NCBI GenBank assembly: GCA_013388735.1
Contig: JACAES010000102.1
Location: 1 to 64,000, forward strand
Length of the DNA: 64,000 nucleotides
Direction of reading: 5' to 3'
Source of the DNA: Chloroflexota bacterium
GTDB taxonomy: Bacteria; Chloroflexota; Anaerolineae; Aggregatilineales; Phototrophicaceae
The notes beneath the pieces were generated by a model, which made no database searches, was not told the DNA's origin, and was given only the letters and a program-made list of their open reading frames with translations. A program made the translations under genes and the position numbers. This document shows positions 8,347 through 17,090 of this stretch, one piece after another; the stretch's first letter is position 1, and every line of letters starts with the position of its first letter.

Positions 8347-9551
8347 TGTTAACTGCCAGCCTGCCCTATCCGCCGCACCAGGGCGGCGCGCTGCGCGCCT
8401 ATGGCATTCTGGACGGGCTGCACCGCGCCGGGCATGAAATCACCCTGCTCAGTTTTGATGACGGCGGCGTGCGCGTGGAGGATACGCCCCTGGCCGACTG
8501 CTGCGCGCGCGTGGAAACGCTGCCGCCGCCAACCCGCGCCCGGCAGGATCGCCTGCGCGACCTGCTGCTCTCCGGCCAACCGGACATCGCGCGCCGCCTG
8601 TACGACGAGCCGTTCTGGCGCTGCCTGCAAGAGCTGATGACGGAAAACCGCTACGATCTGGTGCAGTTCGAGGGCATCGAGGTGGCCTGTTACCTGCCGC
8701 TGGTCCGGCAGACCGGGACACAGGTGAAACTCATCTACGACGCTTTTAACGCCGAGGCCGCCTTGCAGCGGCTTATCTTCCGTGTTGACCTGGGCAGCCC
8801 CCAACGCTGGCCCGCCGCCGCCTATTCGTTCATCCAGGCGCGGCGCATCGCCCGCTTTGAAAGCCTGCTCTGCCGGTTGGCCGACCGCGTGATCGCCGTC
8901 TCGGACGAGGACGCCGCGCTCCTGCGCGAATTCTGTCCCGACCGGGACGTGCCGGTCGTCAATAACGGCATCTTCGTGGACGATTACACCTGTGACGGCC
9001 AGCAGGTCGACCTGGGCGAGTCGGCGCTGGTTTTCACCGGCAAGATGGACTACCGCCCCAACGTGGATGCGATGGTCTGGTTCGCAGAAGCCATCCTGCC
9101 GCGCGTGCAGCAGCGTTTCCCTGAGGCGAAGCTGTACATCGTCGGCCAGAAGCCGCACGCCCGCATCGAAAAACTGCGCGCCCGGCACGGCATCGAGATC
9201 ACCGGGTGGGTGCAGGATGTTCGCCCTTTTTTATACGGCGCGAATGTTTACGTCGCGCCCCTGCGGATGGGCAGCGGCACGCGCCTGAAAATTCTGGAGG
9301 CGATGGCTGCCGGATGCGCGGTGGTCGCCACCGTCATCGCCATCAGCGGGATGGTGTCCGACGTTCACGAAGTGGCGATTATCGCCGACACGCCCGCCGA
9401 AATGGCAAACGCCATTGTCAGCCTGCTTCAGGACTCGAACCGGCGGCAGGCTTTAGGCGAACGCGCCCGCCGCTACGTCAAACAGCATTACGATTGGCCG
9501 GTGTTGATCCCCCGCCTGCTGGCGATCTACAAGGAACTCGGTCTTGAATAG
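8334..9551 (+). CDS. GT4-family glycosyltransferase
   Basis: Protein of 405 residues. The ATG at 8334 is preceded by GAGGAG and overlaps the previous gene. The N-terminus MRILMLTASLPYPPHQGGA is typical of the GT-B fold. Later come ALVFTGKMDYRPNVDA, GITGWVQDVRPF-type donor-site residues, and MGSGTRLKILEAMAAGCAVV. This last region resembles the sugar transferases of PEP-CTERM and exopolysaccharide loci. The gene belongs to the same overlapping operon as its neighbours. It probably adds one sugar to an exported glycan; the specificity is unknown. Confidence 0.88.
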   Translation: MRILMLTASLPYPPHQGGALRAYGILDGLHRAGHEITLLSFDDGGVRVEDTPLADCCARVETLPPPTRARQDRLRDLLLSGQPDIARRLYDEPFWRCLQELMTENRYDLVQFEGIEVACYLPLVRQTGTQVKLIYDAFNAEAALQRLIFRVDLGSPQRWPAAAYSFIQARRIARFESLLCRLADRVIAVSDEDAALLREFCPDRDVPVVNNGIFVDDYTCDGQQVDLGESALVFTGKMDYRPNVDAMVWFAEAILPRVQQRFPEAKLYIVGQKPHARIEKLRARHGIEITGWVQDVRPFLYGANVYVAPLRMGSGTRLKILEAMAAGCAVVATVIAISGMVSDVHEVAIIADTPAEMANAIVSLLQDSNRRQALGERARRYVKQHYDWPVLIPRLLAIYKELGLE

Positions 9552-10740
9552 GGAGACGCTCGTCCTCCGCAATCGTCACATGGCGGAAGCCTTCCACAGC
9601 ACCGCGCCCAAACATCACCTGCGCCGCCTGCTGCTTTCGGCAGCCGCCCGCCTGCCCATCCCACACGTCCCGGCCCAGGAACGAAACCGCATCCTGCTCA
9701 TTCGCCCGGATCATCTGGGTGACGTGCTGCTAACCACGCCCGCCATTCACGCCCTGCGCGCCGCCAATCCGCAAGCGGAAATTCACGCCCTGGTCAGCCC
9801 ATCGTCGGCGGACGTGATGGCCGCTTACCCGGAAGTAGACCTGGTTCTGACGCTGCCGTTTCCCGGTTTCAGCCGCACGCCCAAAGAGAGTTTACGCTCG
9901 CCCTACGATCTGGCCGCCCGGACGGCGCGGCAGCTTCGCGCCATCGGCTACAGCAGCGCCATCATCTTCCGCCCCGATCACTGGTGGGGCGCGCTGGTGG
10001 CAAAGCTGGCCGGCATCCCGGAACGCATCGGCTACAACCTGCCCGACGCAGCGCCCTTCCTGACCACCGCCCTCGAACACCGGCAGGAGCATGTCGTCAG
10101 ACAAAGCCTGCGCCTGGTCGAAGGCTGGACAGGGCCGCTGCCGCCGGAAGCAGTCGTTTATCGTTTTCCGGTGGATTCGGCCAGCGACGGTTATGTGAGG
10201 GGTTATTTACAGGAATGGGGCATTCCCGACGGCGCGAAGCTGCTGTGCATCCATCCCGGCACAGGGACATGGGTGAAACACTGGCAGGAAGAACGCTGGG
10301 CATCGGTGGCGGACACCCTGGCGGAACAGCTTAACGCGCGCGTGGTGTTCACCGGCGGTGATCACGAGCTGGCGCTGGCGCAGCGCATCACCTCGCAGAT
10401 GCAGCAGCGCGCCTGTATCATGGCCGGGGATACCCGCATCGGCCAGTTGGCGGCCCTGTTCAAACGCGCCGCCGTCGTCCTGGGGCCGGACAGCGGCCCG
10501 TTGCATCTGGCGGCGGCAGTCGGCACACCCACCGTCACGCTTTACGGCCCGGCAGACCCGGCAGAATTTGGCCCCTGGGGGCCGCCCCAGAAACATCTGG
10601 TGATCGCCAGCGACATCGGCTGTCACCCCTGCCGCGTGCTGGACTGGGGCAGCGACGATCCCGCCTTTCACCCCTGTATGCGGGATATCACCGTTTTCCG
10701 CGTGCTGGACGCTGCCCGCCGTGCCACCAGCAACCGCTAA
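9544..10740 (+). CDS. GT9-family glycosyltransferase (heptosyltransferase-like)
   Basis: Protein of 398 residues. A TTG start at 9544 is preferred: AAGGA lies 8 nt upstream and the start overlaps the preceding stop by 8 nt, whereas the ATG at 9580 has no visible site. GT9 signatures are RILLIRPDHLGDVLLTTPA near residue 45, CIHPGTGTWVKHW, and GPDSGPLHLAAAVGTPTVT followed by LYGP. In Gram-negatives the family adds heptose to LPS. In this probable Chloroflexota genome the acceptor is more likely a different surface glycan. The last 4 nt overlap the convergent PPK2 gene. Confidence 0.88.
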   Translation: MNRETLVLRNRHMAEAFHSTAPKHHLRRLLLSAAARLPIPHVPAQERNRILLIRPDHLGDVLLTTPAIHALRAANPQAEIHALVSPSSADVMAAYPEVDLVLTLPFPGFSRTPKESLRSPYDLAARTARQLRAIGYSSAIIFRPDHWWGALVAKLAGIPERIGYNLPDAAPFLTTALEHRQEHVVRQSLRLVEGWTGPLPPEAVVYRFPVDSASDGYVRGYLQEWGIPDGAKLLCIHPGTGTWVKHWQEERWASVADTLAEQLNARVVFTGGDHELALAQRITSQMQQRACIMAGDTRIGQLAALFKRAAVVLGPDSGPLHLAAAVGTPTVTLYGPADPAEFGPWGPPQKHLVIASDIGCHPCRVLDWGSDDPAFHPCMRDITVFRVLDAARRATSNR

Positions 10741-11543
10741 TCCGGTATCACCACCTGGTCGAGTCCGGCTTCGGCGGGCGGGAAGCGCGGGTTCATCGCT
10801 TCCAGTGTCTTCAAAATCACCTGCGTCACGAACAGATCACGATACCATTTGCGGTTGGCCGGCACGATGTGCCAGGGCGCGTACTCGGTGTTGCAGCGCG
10901 TCAGCGCGTCCTCGTAGGCTTTCATATAATCGTCCCAGCGTTCGCGCACCGGCAGGTCGCCCATCGAGAATTTCCAGTGTTTGTCCGGGTTATCCAGCCG
11001 CGCCTGAAGCCGCGCCTTCTGTTCGGCCTTGCTGATGTGCAGATAAAACTTTAGGATGCGCGTGCCGCTTTCCGCCAGCAGCCATTCAAAAGCGTTGATG
11101 TGATCGTAGCGGCTTTTCCACACTTCCGGCGGCACCAGGTTGTTGACCCGCACCACCAGCACATCTTCATAATGGCTGCGGTTGAAGATGCCGATGTAAC
11201 CTTTGGCCGGGGTATGCCGGTGAACACGCCACAGAAAATCGTGCGCCAGTTCTTCCGCCGTCGGCGCTTTAAACGGCGTGACGGTCACACCCTGCGGATT
11301 GACGCCGCTGAAGACCTTGCTAATCAGCCCGTCCTTACCGCCGGTATCCATCGCCTGCAAAACGATCAGCAGCGCCTGTTTGCCCTCCGCGAACAGGCGT
11401 TCCTGCAAATCGCTGATGCGTTCCTGCAAGCGGTCGGTTTCTTCTTTGGCGGTCTGTTTCGTCCATTCCTCGTGGAAGTCCGGGTCATAATCCTTAAGGT
11501 TTATTTTTGTGTCCGGTAAAGGAGAAAAATCGGCTCTTTTCAT
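10737..11543 (-). CDS. Polyphosphate kinase 2 (PPK2) family phosphotransferase
   Basis: Protein of 268 residues with GGAG 8 nt before the ATG. The PPK2 core is complete: a Walker A-like MDTGGKDG near residue 65, GYIGIFNRSHYEDVLVVRV as the Walker B and lid region, and the polyphosphate-tunnel Arg/Lys cluster around FYLHISKAEQKARLQARL. PPK2 enzymes transfer phosphate between polyphosphate and nucleoside mono- or diphosphates. The FNRSHYEDVL form resembles the PPK2-related subgroup that includes class III enzymes acting on AMP and ADP, but the class is uncertain. It begins 16 nt after rqcH and is probably in the same transcript. Confidence 0.88.
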   Translation of the reverse strand: MKRADFSPLPDTKINLKDYDPDFHEEWTKQTAKEETDRLQERISDLQERLFAEGKQALLIVLQAMDTGGKDGLISKVFSGVNPQGVTVTPFKAPTAEELAHDFLWRVHRHTPAKGYIGIFNRSHYEDVLVVRVNNLVPPEVWKSRYDHINAFEWLLAESGTRILKFYLHISKAEQKARLQARLDNPDKHWKFSMGDLPVRERWDDYMKAYEDALTRCNTEYAPWHIVPANRKWYRDLFVTQVILKTLEAMNPRFPPAEAGLDQVVIPD

Positions 11544-11559
11544 TTTTTTCGCTCCGTTG

Positions 11560-13269
11560 TTATTCGGCCTCGCTGCGCGGCCAAACCAGGCGCGTTTCTT
11601 CGTTGCGGTACGTCACCATACCCTGCCCCGCGCCTTTGATCTTTTTCACGTACATGCAGCGGGTGACATCCACCGGGGCTTTGCCTTCGCCCCGGCTGGC
11701 GCTGTAATAGGCTGCCAGCCCGGCAGCCCGCTCGATCACGGCGTCGGGAACGGGCCGCCCGTCGAACTTGATGACGACGTGCGCGCCGGGTACGTCGCGG
11801 GCGTGCAGCCACCAGTCCTGCCCGCCGCCCTTGCCGAACGTGACCTGTTCGTTCTGGCGGCTGTTGCGCCCGACCCAGATCACAAAACCATCCGGCGTGA
11901 CCACTTTCAGCGGCGCGCTCTGGCCGCTGCCGGCGATACGTTTGGCTGTTTTGCCATGCCAGTATCCTTTGGCCTGTAGAATCTGCTGCACCTCGTCAAT
12001 TTCCGGCCAGTTGGCGGCCAGGTTAAGGTCGGTTTCCAACTGCGCCAGGAAGGCCAGTTCGTGGCGCGTTTCTTCGATCAGGCGCGGCACTTCGTCCAGG
12101 GCGCGTTTGGCCTTGTCGTAACGCTCAAAGTACCGCTGGGCATTCTCCAGCGGCGTCAGCGCCGGATCAAGTTTGATGACCCGTTCCGGCGCGTCCGGGT
12201 GGTATTGCGCTTTAAGTTCGGTTTGCCCCGGCTGAAGCGTATATTGATAGGCCAGGATTAACTCGCCGCTCTGGCGCAGGTGTTCGCGTTCGGCTTCGTC
12301 GGTGAGCGATTTTTCCAGCGAGGCCAGCTTGCCGCGCTGGCGCGCCTGTGCCTCGTGGATGGCATCCCGCACCGGAACTTTGGCCGCCTGATAGGCGTCC
12401 TCGCCCACCGGCGCGCCGTAAAAAGCGGCCAGGGCTTCGCTGACCGTCGCCACCGGATGCCAGCCGGGAATGCTTTCCAGCGGGTAAACGCTGTAGGCCG
12501 CCGCGCCGTTTTCATCTTCGGCGATGCCCGGCTGCCATGCGCGCCGCGCCAGGGGTTCGACGATGGCGACCAGCGCCGCATAGGTGCGCTCCACGTCAGC
12601 ATCGAACACCTTCTGATTGGCGTCGCCCCCCGTCCGATAGATGACCTCGCGCGCCAGCAGCGGGCTGACTCCCAGCAGCCGCGACGCGAGAAGCTGCTGC
12701 GTTTTACGTTTGGGGTCGTCGTTCTGCTGGAAGATGCCGTCGAAGGCTTCCGGCGTCAGGCGGGTGGGGTCGAGCTTGCCGACCTGCGGCGGCGGCAGTT
12801 TATAGTCGTGCGCGGGCAGGCTCAGGCGGTAGCGGTTTTCGTCCGGCCCAACGCGCCGCAGACAGTCCAAGATGACGCCGCGCTGCACCAGCAGGATATT
12901 GCTGCGCCGCTCCATCGGTTCAACGATGATGCTGACCTGGCCTTCCGGTCCGTCCACGTCCAGCGTCAGGATGCGCTCCCAGGCCGGTTGGCTGACGTGA
13001 GTCACCACCCCGCCCTCGATATAACGCCGGAACAGCAGCCCCAGCTGGCTCGGTTTGCTCAGGCCGCGCCGCAGTTTATCGCCGACCAGGTGAAGACGCG
13101 GCGTCTGCGGATCGGCGCTGAGGTAGAGATACTGTCGCCGGTGATGCGCGTAGATCTCCAGACCCAGGCCGGCAGCGTCCACGTCCAGCACATCCTGGAC
13201 ACGACCGCCGACCAGCGTATCCAGAAATTCGTCCACCAGCGCCGACAGCGTGAAAACATCCAGGTACAT
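11560..13269 (-). CDS. rqcH: NFACT-family ribosome quality-control protein RqcH (Rqc2/FbpA homologue)
   Basis: Protein of 569 residues, usual for the family. It opens MYLDVFTLSALVDEF, the NFACT-N domain, with GVITHV-type and EPMERRSNILLV segments. The helix-hairpin-helix and coiled-coil parts follow (about residues 180-430). It ends with the NFACT-R domain: VWVGRNSRQNEQVTFG, WWLHARDVPGAHVVIK and VDVTRCMYVKKIKG. In bacteria RqcH binds obstructed 50S subunits with tRNA-Ala and adds alanine tails to stalled nascent chains. Older annotations call it fibronectin-binding protein. It lies immediately upstream of PPK2 on the same strand. Confidence 0.9.
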   Translation of the reverse strand: MYLDVFTLSALVDEFLDTLVGGRVQDVLDVDAAGLGLEIYAHHRRQYLYLSADPQTPRLHLVGDKLRRGLSKPSQLGLLFRRYIEGGVVTHVSQPAWERILTLDVDGPEGQVSIIVEPMERRSNILLVQRGVILDCLRRVGPDENRYRLSLPAHDYKLPPPQVGKLDPTRLTPEAFDGIFQQNDDPKRKTQQLLASRLLGVSPLLAREVIYRTGGDANQKVFDADVERTYAALVAIVEPLARRAWQPGIAEDENGAAAYSVYPLESIPGWHPVATVSEALAAFYGAPVGEDAYQAAKVPVRDAIHEAQARQRGKLASLEKSLTDEAEREHLRQSGELILAYQYTLQPGQTELKAQYHPDAPERVIKLDPALTPLENAQRYFERYDKAKRALDEVPRLIEETRHELAFLAQLETDLNLAANWPEIDEVQQILQAKGYWHGKTAKRIAGSGQSAPLKVVTPDGFVIWVGRNSRQNEQVTFGKGGGQDWWLHARDVPGAHVVIKFDGRPVPDAVIERAAGLAAYYSASRGEGKAPVDVTRCMYVKKIKGAGQGMVTYRNEETRLVWPRSEAE

Positions 13270-13317
13270 AACATCAGTTCCATTTGTCGAGCCAACGCTG
13301 GAGCGCGACTGCCGCCG

Positions 13318-13791
13318 TCAATAAGCGTCCGGGCTGAGTAGATAGGCGATGATGTCGCCCAGGTCGCGCCCGGTCAGCAGGTCAGGGTAATTCTGCGGCA
13401 TGGCCGGGCTGAACCCCTCCACGACATAAGCCGTCGGGTGCGTGATGGATTCGTAAACGTAGGCTTCGGCACTCAGCGGCGGGCGTCGAAGCCCGGCGCG
13501 CGCCGCCAATCCCTGAAACGGTGGAGCAATGTTGTTTTCCGCGCCCATCCGGTGGCAGGCGATACAGTTGTGTTCTTCCACCAGCGCCGCGCCGCGCTGC
13601 GGGTCGGCATCCGCCAGCAGTGGCAGCACCTCGTCTTGATAGCTGGCAGCATCCAGCGTGGCCGAGGGCGTCTTTTGCAGTTCGGCGCCGGTCGAAACCG
13701 CGAACTCGACCAGAAACACCACCGAGATAACGACCAGCATCCCCAGCGCGACAAACACGGGCCAGCGGCTTAAACCACTTCCATCCTTCAC
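13318..13791 (-). CDS. Membrane-anchored class I cytochrome c
   Basis: Protein of 157 residues. The GTG start overlaps the ctaB stop (GTGA). One N-terminal helix (residues 10-30) anchors a periplasm-side domain with a single heme site, CIACH (near residue 75). The Met in SPAMPQNYPDLL fits the sixth ligand. The fold continues into the usual C-terminal helix DLGDIIAYLL. It is coupled to heme-A biosynthesis genes, so it probably feeds electrons to, or is part of, a cytochrome oxidase. The oxidase subunit genes are not in the window. Confidence 0.88.
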   Translation of the reverse strand: MKDGSGLSRWPVFVALGMLVVISVVFLVEFAVSTGAELQKTPSATLDAASYQDEVLPLLADADPQRGAALVEEHNCIACHRMGAENNIAPPFQGLAARAGLRRPPLSAEAYVYESITHPTAYVVEGFSPAMPQNYPDLLTGRDLGDIIAYLLSPDAY

Positions 13792-14684
13792 AACACCAAC
13801 CGATCAATCATCATGGCTAAAAACAGGAAGGCCAGGTAGGCCGTCGAAAACTTGTACATACTGCGGGCTGCCGCGCCGGTCGCCTGCCGGATCAGCCGCA
13901 CCGACGCCCGTATTAAACCCAGTCCCAGCGCTACCGCCGCCAGCAGGTAAATCACGCCCAACACCTGGAACGGCACGGGCAGCAGCGTGATGATGAACAA
14001 CTGAATCGAATACAGCAAAATCTGAAGCCGCGTCACCTCTTCGCCGCGCGCCACCGGCATCATCGGCACGTCGGCTAGCGCATAGTCCTTGTTGACCAGA
14101 ATCGCCAGCGCCCAACTGTGCGGCGGCGTCCAGTAGAACACAATCGCAAACAGGATGAACGCCTCCAGCGACAGCGAGCCGGTCACAGCTGCCCAGCCCA
14201 CCAGCACCGGCACCGCCCCCGCGCCGCCGCCGATGAGGATGTTCACCACCGTATTGCGCTTGAGAATCAGCGTATACAGGATGACGTAGTACAGGCTGCC
14301 GAACAGCGACAGCCCCGCCGCCAGCCAGTTCACCCACAGCCCCAGCACCAGCACCGCCCAGGCCACCAGCGCCAGCCCGAACAGCAGCGCGTTAATCGGC
14401 TCGATGCGGCCTGATGGCAGGGGGCGCCGCGCAGTGCGCGCCATCTTGGCATCCATATCCCGGTCGAGATACTGGTTGATGGCGCTCGAACCTGCCGCCG
14501 CCAGCGCGCCGCCGACCAGCGCCGGTATCAGAAGCCCCAGATCGGGGATGCCGTCCGCTGCGATCACCATCGTCGTCAGTGTGGTGAACAGCAGCAGCAG
14601 GACGATGCGCAGTTTCGCCAGTTCCAGATAATTCTTGAGGGTCGAAGTAACGGTTAACTGGTAACTTCGGATTGTGGATTCCAT
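13788..14684 (-). CDS. ctaB: Protoheme IX farnesyltransferase (heme O synthase)
   Basis: Protein of 298 residues, the normal length, with about nine membrane segments. The UbiA-family prenyl-diphosphate motif NQYLDRDMDAKMARTARRPL near residue 70 carries the Asp residues that bind Mg-farnesyl diphosphate. FYWTPPHSWALAI near residue 182 is specific to heme O synthases. The enzyme attaches a farnesyl group to heme B, giving heme O, which the neighbouring CtaA oxidises to heme A. The start overlaps the ctaA end by 31 nt and the stop overlaps the cytochrome c start, so the three genes are translationally linked. Confidence 0.95.
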   Translation of the reverse strand: MESTIRSYQLTVTSTLKNYLELAKLRIVLLLLFTTLTTMVIAADGIPDLGLLIPALVGGALAAAGSSAINQYLDRDMDAKMARTARRPLPSGRIEPINALLFGLALVAWAVLVLGLWVNWLAAGLSLFGSLYYVILYTLILKRNTVVNILIGGGAGAVPVLVGWAAVTGSLSLEAFILFAIVFYWTPPHSWALAILVNKDYALADVPMMPVARGEEVTRLQILLYSIQLFIITLLPVPFQVLGVIYLLAAVALGLGLIRASVRLIRQATGAAARSMYKFSTAYLAFLFLAMMIDRLVL

Positions 14685-15604
14685 CTCTGCTCGCTTACAT
14701 TATTAGTCGCTTCCCGACTGTCCATCCATTCCATCGCGCTCAACACCACCAGCAGCCCCCAGGTCGCCGCCGCCAGCCCGACGTGCGCGGCGCCCCACAG
14801 CGGCCCGGCGCTGCTCAACACGTACAGCGCCCCCACCCCGGCCTGCCCAAGATACGCCGCCAGCGCCAGCCCGGCCAGCAGACGCGCTTCCCGGCCACGA
14901 TTTTTAAACACGTACCAGACCAGCATCAGCAGCGAAACACCCAGCGCCAGCACCGCAAAACGGTGAATCATGTGGATAGTCGCCAACTGTCCCTGGCCGA
15001 AGGGGAACACCTGCCCGTTGCACAGCGGCCAGTCGGCGCAGGCCAGCGTCGCCCCGCTGCCGCGCACCAGCGCGCCGGTCAGGATAATCACCAGCGCCAG
15101 CGCCGCCGTCACATACGCCAGCGCCGTGACCAGATCGCCCTGACGCGCCGGCGCGGGCCGGTACGACGCCCATACGCCCGCCACCAGCAGCGCGCCCAGC
15201 AGCAGCATGGCCGTCCCCAGATGCAGCGTGACGAACGTCGGCGGCAGTTCCATCACCACCACAATCGCGCCCAGGGCGCTTTGCAGTGCGAACAGCGCCG
15301 CCGCCGCCAGCGTGATATTCAGCACCGCTTTCGACTGCCGGCGGTACGCCCGCAGCGCCACTACCAGCATCCCGACGCCCAGCAGGCCGATCAGCACGGC
15401 GAACAGCCGATGCAGCCACTCAATCCAGGCGGTGAGGTTGTCCAGCGGAGGGAAGATCGTGCCGTTGCACAGCGGCCAGTGGTTGCCACAGCCCAGGCCG
15501 GAGTCCGTCACCCGGACAACCGCGCCGAAAACAATCAACCCGAACGTAAAAAGCGCCGTCGCCAGGGAAAGGCGCGTGAACAGACGTGGAGAAACCGACT
15601 GCAT
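14654..15604 (-). CDS. ctaA: Heme A synthase (COX15/CtaA)
   Basis: Protein of 316 residues starting at the ATG at 15604; a TTG six bases upstream is possible. Eight membrane helices form two similar halves. Each half holds the paired signature: GAVVRVTDSGLGCGNHWPLC with EWLHRLFAV, then GALVRGSGATLACADWPLC with HMIHRFAVL. The His residues bind heme, and the Cys in each loop match the two-Cys type found in many aerobic bacteria. The enzyme converts heme O to heme A for aa3-type oxidases, which implies aerobic respiration. About 190 nt separate it from the small membrane protein upstream. Confidence 0.93.
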   Translation of the reverse strand: MQSVSPRLFTRLSLATALFTFGLIVFGAVVRVTDSGLGCGNHWPLCNGTIFPPLDNLTAWIEWLHRLFAVLIGLLGVGMLVVALRAYRRQSKAVLNITLAAAALFALQSALGAIVVVMELPPTFVTLHLGTAMLLLGALLVAGVWASYRPAPARQGDLVTALAYVTAALALVIILTGALVRGSGATLACADWPLCNGQVFPFGQGQLATIHMIHRFAVLALGVSLLMLVWYVFKNRGREARLLAGLALAAYLGQAGVGALYVLSSAGPLWGAAHVGLAAATWGLLVVLSAMEWMDSREATNNVSEQRWNPQSEVTS

Positions 15605-15802
15605 AACCAACCCAACTTACTAACTACCCGGCCAGAAGGTTCTGTGTTTGAACAAAAGGAATGGATCACTAGTGTTATCTCAGCGTATCAGGCTTGAATA
15701 CTGCCTGTAAATCACAAGTCCATAAGATGCCAGATCAGGTATTCAGGGTCATCAAGGGTGTGATTTAAACTGTTAACTGACAACTTGCAGCTGGAAGCTG
15801 CA
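15605..15802. other. Non-coding gap upstream of ctaA
   Basis: Base composition here is more AT-rich than in the neighbouring genes, and no convincing reading frame or clear promoter was found. A segment near 15770 (CTGTTAACTGACAACTTGCA) resembles CGGTTAACTGGTAACTTCGG near 14651, inside the ctaA/ctaB overlap, so a short dispersed sequence may be present twice. Confidence 0.4.
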
Positions 15803-16150
15803 CTAGGTTTCTTCGACAGGGCGCGGCGCGGCGGCTTCAAGGCGGGACTCGGCCTTCACTTTTTTCACCTGCCAGTTCAAAAACCAAAATACCAGCGTCA
15901 GGGTCAACCCCGCGCCGATCAGATTGAATACCACGCACGCCAGAACCAGGAAAAGCTGCTCAGCCTTCCAGGGGGTCATATCCAATGCCGAGGCGTCAGG
16001 ATTGGCCGTCGAGCGGATAACCCAGGGAAAAGTCGCCGATCCGCCCTCTGCCGCAATCTGCGCCGTCAGGCCGCCGCCAACAATTAAGACCATCACCAAA
16101 GCTGCAACCAAGATCAATCGCCTCACCAGAAACCCTCCGCTTTTCAACAA
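15803..16150 (-). CDS. Small membrane protein of the heme A/cytochrome cluster
   Basis: Protein of 115 residues, not assigned to a known family. It has an N-terminal hydrophobic segment (about residues 9-30), an outside loop with STANPDASALDMTPWKAEQ, and a second membrane helix (about 68-92). A short charged tail ends PRPVEET. The arrangement suggests two membrane passes with both ends in the cytoplasm. Its position upstream of ctaA on the same strand suggests a role in oxidase assembly or electron transfer, but this rests on context alone. Confidence 0.7.
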   Translation of the reverse strand: MLKSGGFLVRRLILVAALVMVLIVGGGLTAQIAAEGGSATFPWVIRSTANPDASALDMTPWKAEQLFLVLACVVFNLIGAGLTLTLVFWFLNWQVKKVKAESRLEAAAPRPVEET

Positions 16151-16217
16151 ACACAGACTGCTGCGAAATTGTACTCTTTCTCACAACCCGTCGCAAGACG
16201 GGCGCGCGCCTATTCAT

Positions 16218-17090
16218 CTACCGATCATCTCCGTTGGACGGGTCATCTACCGGCATTTCGCGGGTTTCCTGCGAGTCGTCGCTGATGGCATCGCGCTCCT
16301 CGCTGGCGGACGGAACCTGGCGCGTTTCGCGGCGTTCCGCCCCTTCCCCGACCTCATGGCGCGCTTCGGCCAGTCGCTCGCCCCCTTCGCTGACCGCATT
16401 CTGAAGCGGCAGCGCCACATAAAACATCGTGCCGTCCAGCTTCGGTTTACTCTCCAACCAGATGCGCCCGCCGTGTTTCTGCACAATCGCTTTTGTGATC
16501 GCCAGCCCCAGGCCGCTGCCTTCGATCTTGCGCGCCACCCCTTCCCGTGAGCGGAAAAACCGCTCGAAGACATGTGGTTGGTCTTCCGGGCTAATGCCGA
16601 TACCGCTGTCCCGCACGCTTAACAATACCCGGTCTTCCTGCCGGATGGCCTTAATCCAGACCTGCCCGCCGTCAAGATTGTATTTGACGGCGTTCGATAC
16701 CAGATTATCAACCACCTGGGTAATCCGCTGCATATCGGCGATAATCATCCCCAGCTTCGGGTCGAGATCAAGCTGAATTGTGATCTGGCGGCGCTCCGCC
16801 GATGGGCGCAGCAGGTCTACGACTTCGCGGATAATCATCCCCAGGTCGCAGTCCATCAGGGACAGCGCCATCTCGGCGTCAATCCAGGAGATTTCCAGCA
16901 GCCGGGCAACCAGATGTTCCATGCGCTGCAAGCCGGTCATCGCCTTGTCGGCAAAATGCTTCTGGCGCTCGTTGAGCGGGCCAAGCTGCTGCACGAGTTC
17001 AATGCAGCCGCGCACCGAATTGATCGGCGTCTTTAAGTCGTGGGCAACCGTGTTTAACCAGTCGGCTTTCGCCTCATTAACCTGTGTCAT
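16218..17090 (-). CDS. Soluble histidine kinase without sensor domain
   Basis: Protein of 290 residues. It begins almost directly at the dimerisation helix, with the phospho-acceptor His17 in NTVAHDLKTPINSVRG. The catalytic domain has N box NLVSNAVKYN, G1 RDSGIGIS, F box VFERFF and G2 GSGLGLAITKA. Residues after about 235 form an acidic, probably disordered tail. There is no membrane segment, PAS, GAF or HAMP domain. The start overlaps the stop of the BtuF-like gene by one base (TGATG), so the two are translated together. No response regulator adjoins it. The signal may come from the BtuF-like partner. Confidence 0.85.
   Translation of the reverse strand: MTQVNEAKADWLNTVAHDLKTPINSVRGCIELVQQLGPLNERQKHFADKAMTGLQRMEHLVARLLEISWIDAEMALSLMDCDLGMIIREVVDLLRPSAERRQITIQLDLDPKLGMIIADMQRITQVVDNLVSNAVKYNLDGGQVWIKAIRQEDRVLLSVRDSGIGISPEDQPHVFERFFRSREGVARKIEGSGLGLAITKAIVQKHGGRIWLESKPKLDGTMFYVALPLQNAVSEGGERLAEARHEVGEGAERRETRQVPSASEERDAISDDSQETREMPVDDPSNGDDR

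Noticed and set aside
14672-15697. Long plus-strand frame opposite ctaA
   Set aside because: Arg/Gln/His-rich low-complexity translation, antisense to a gene with full CtaA motifs.
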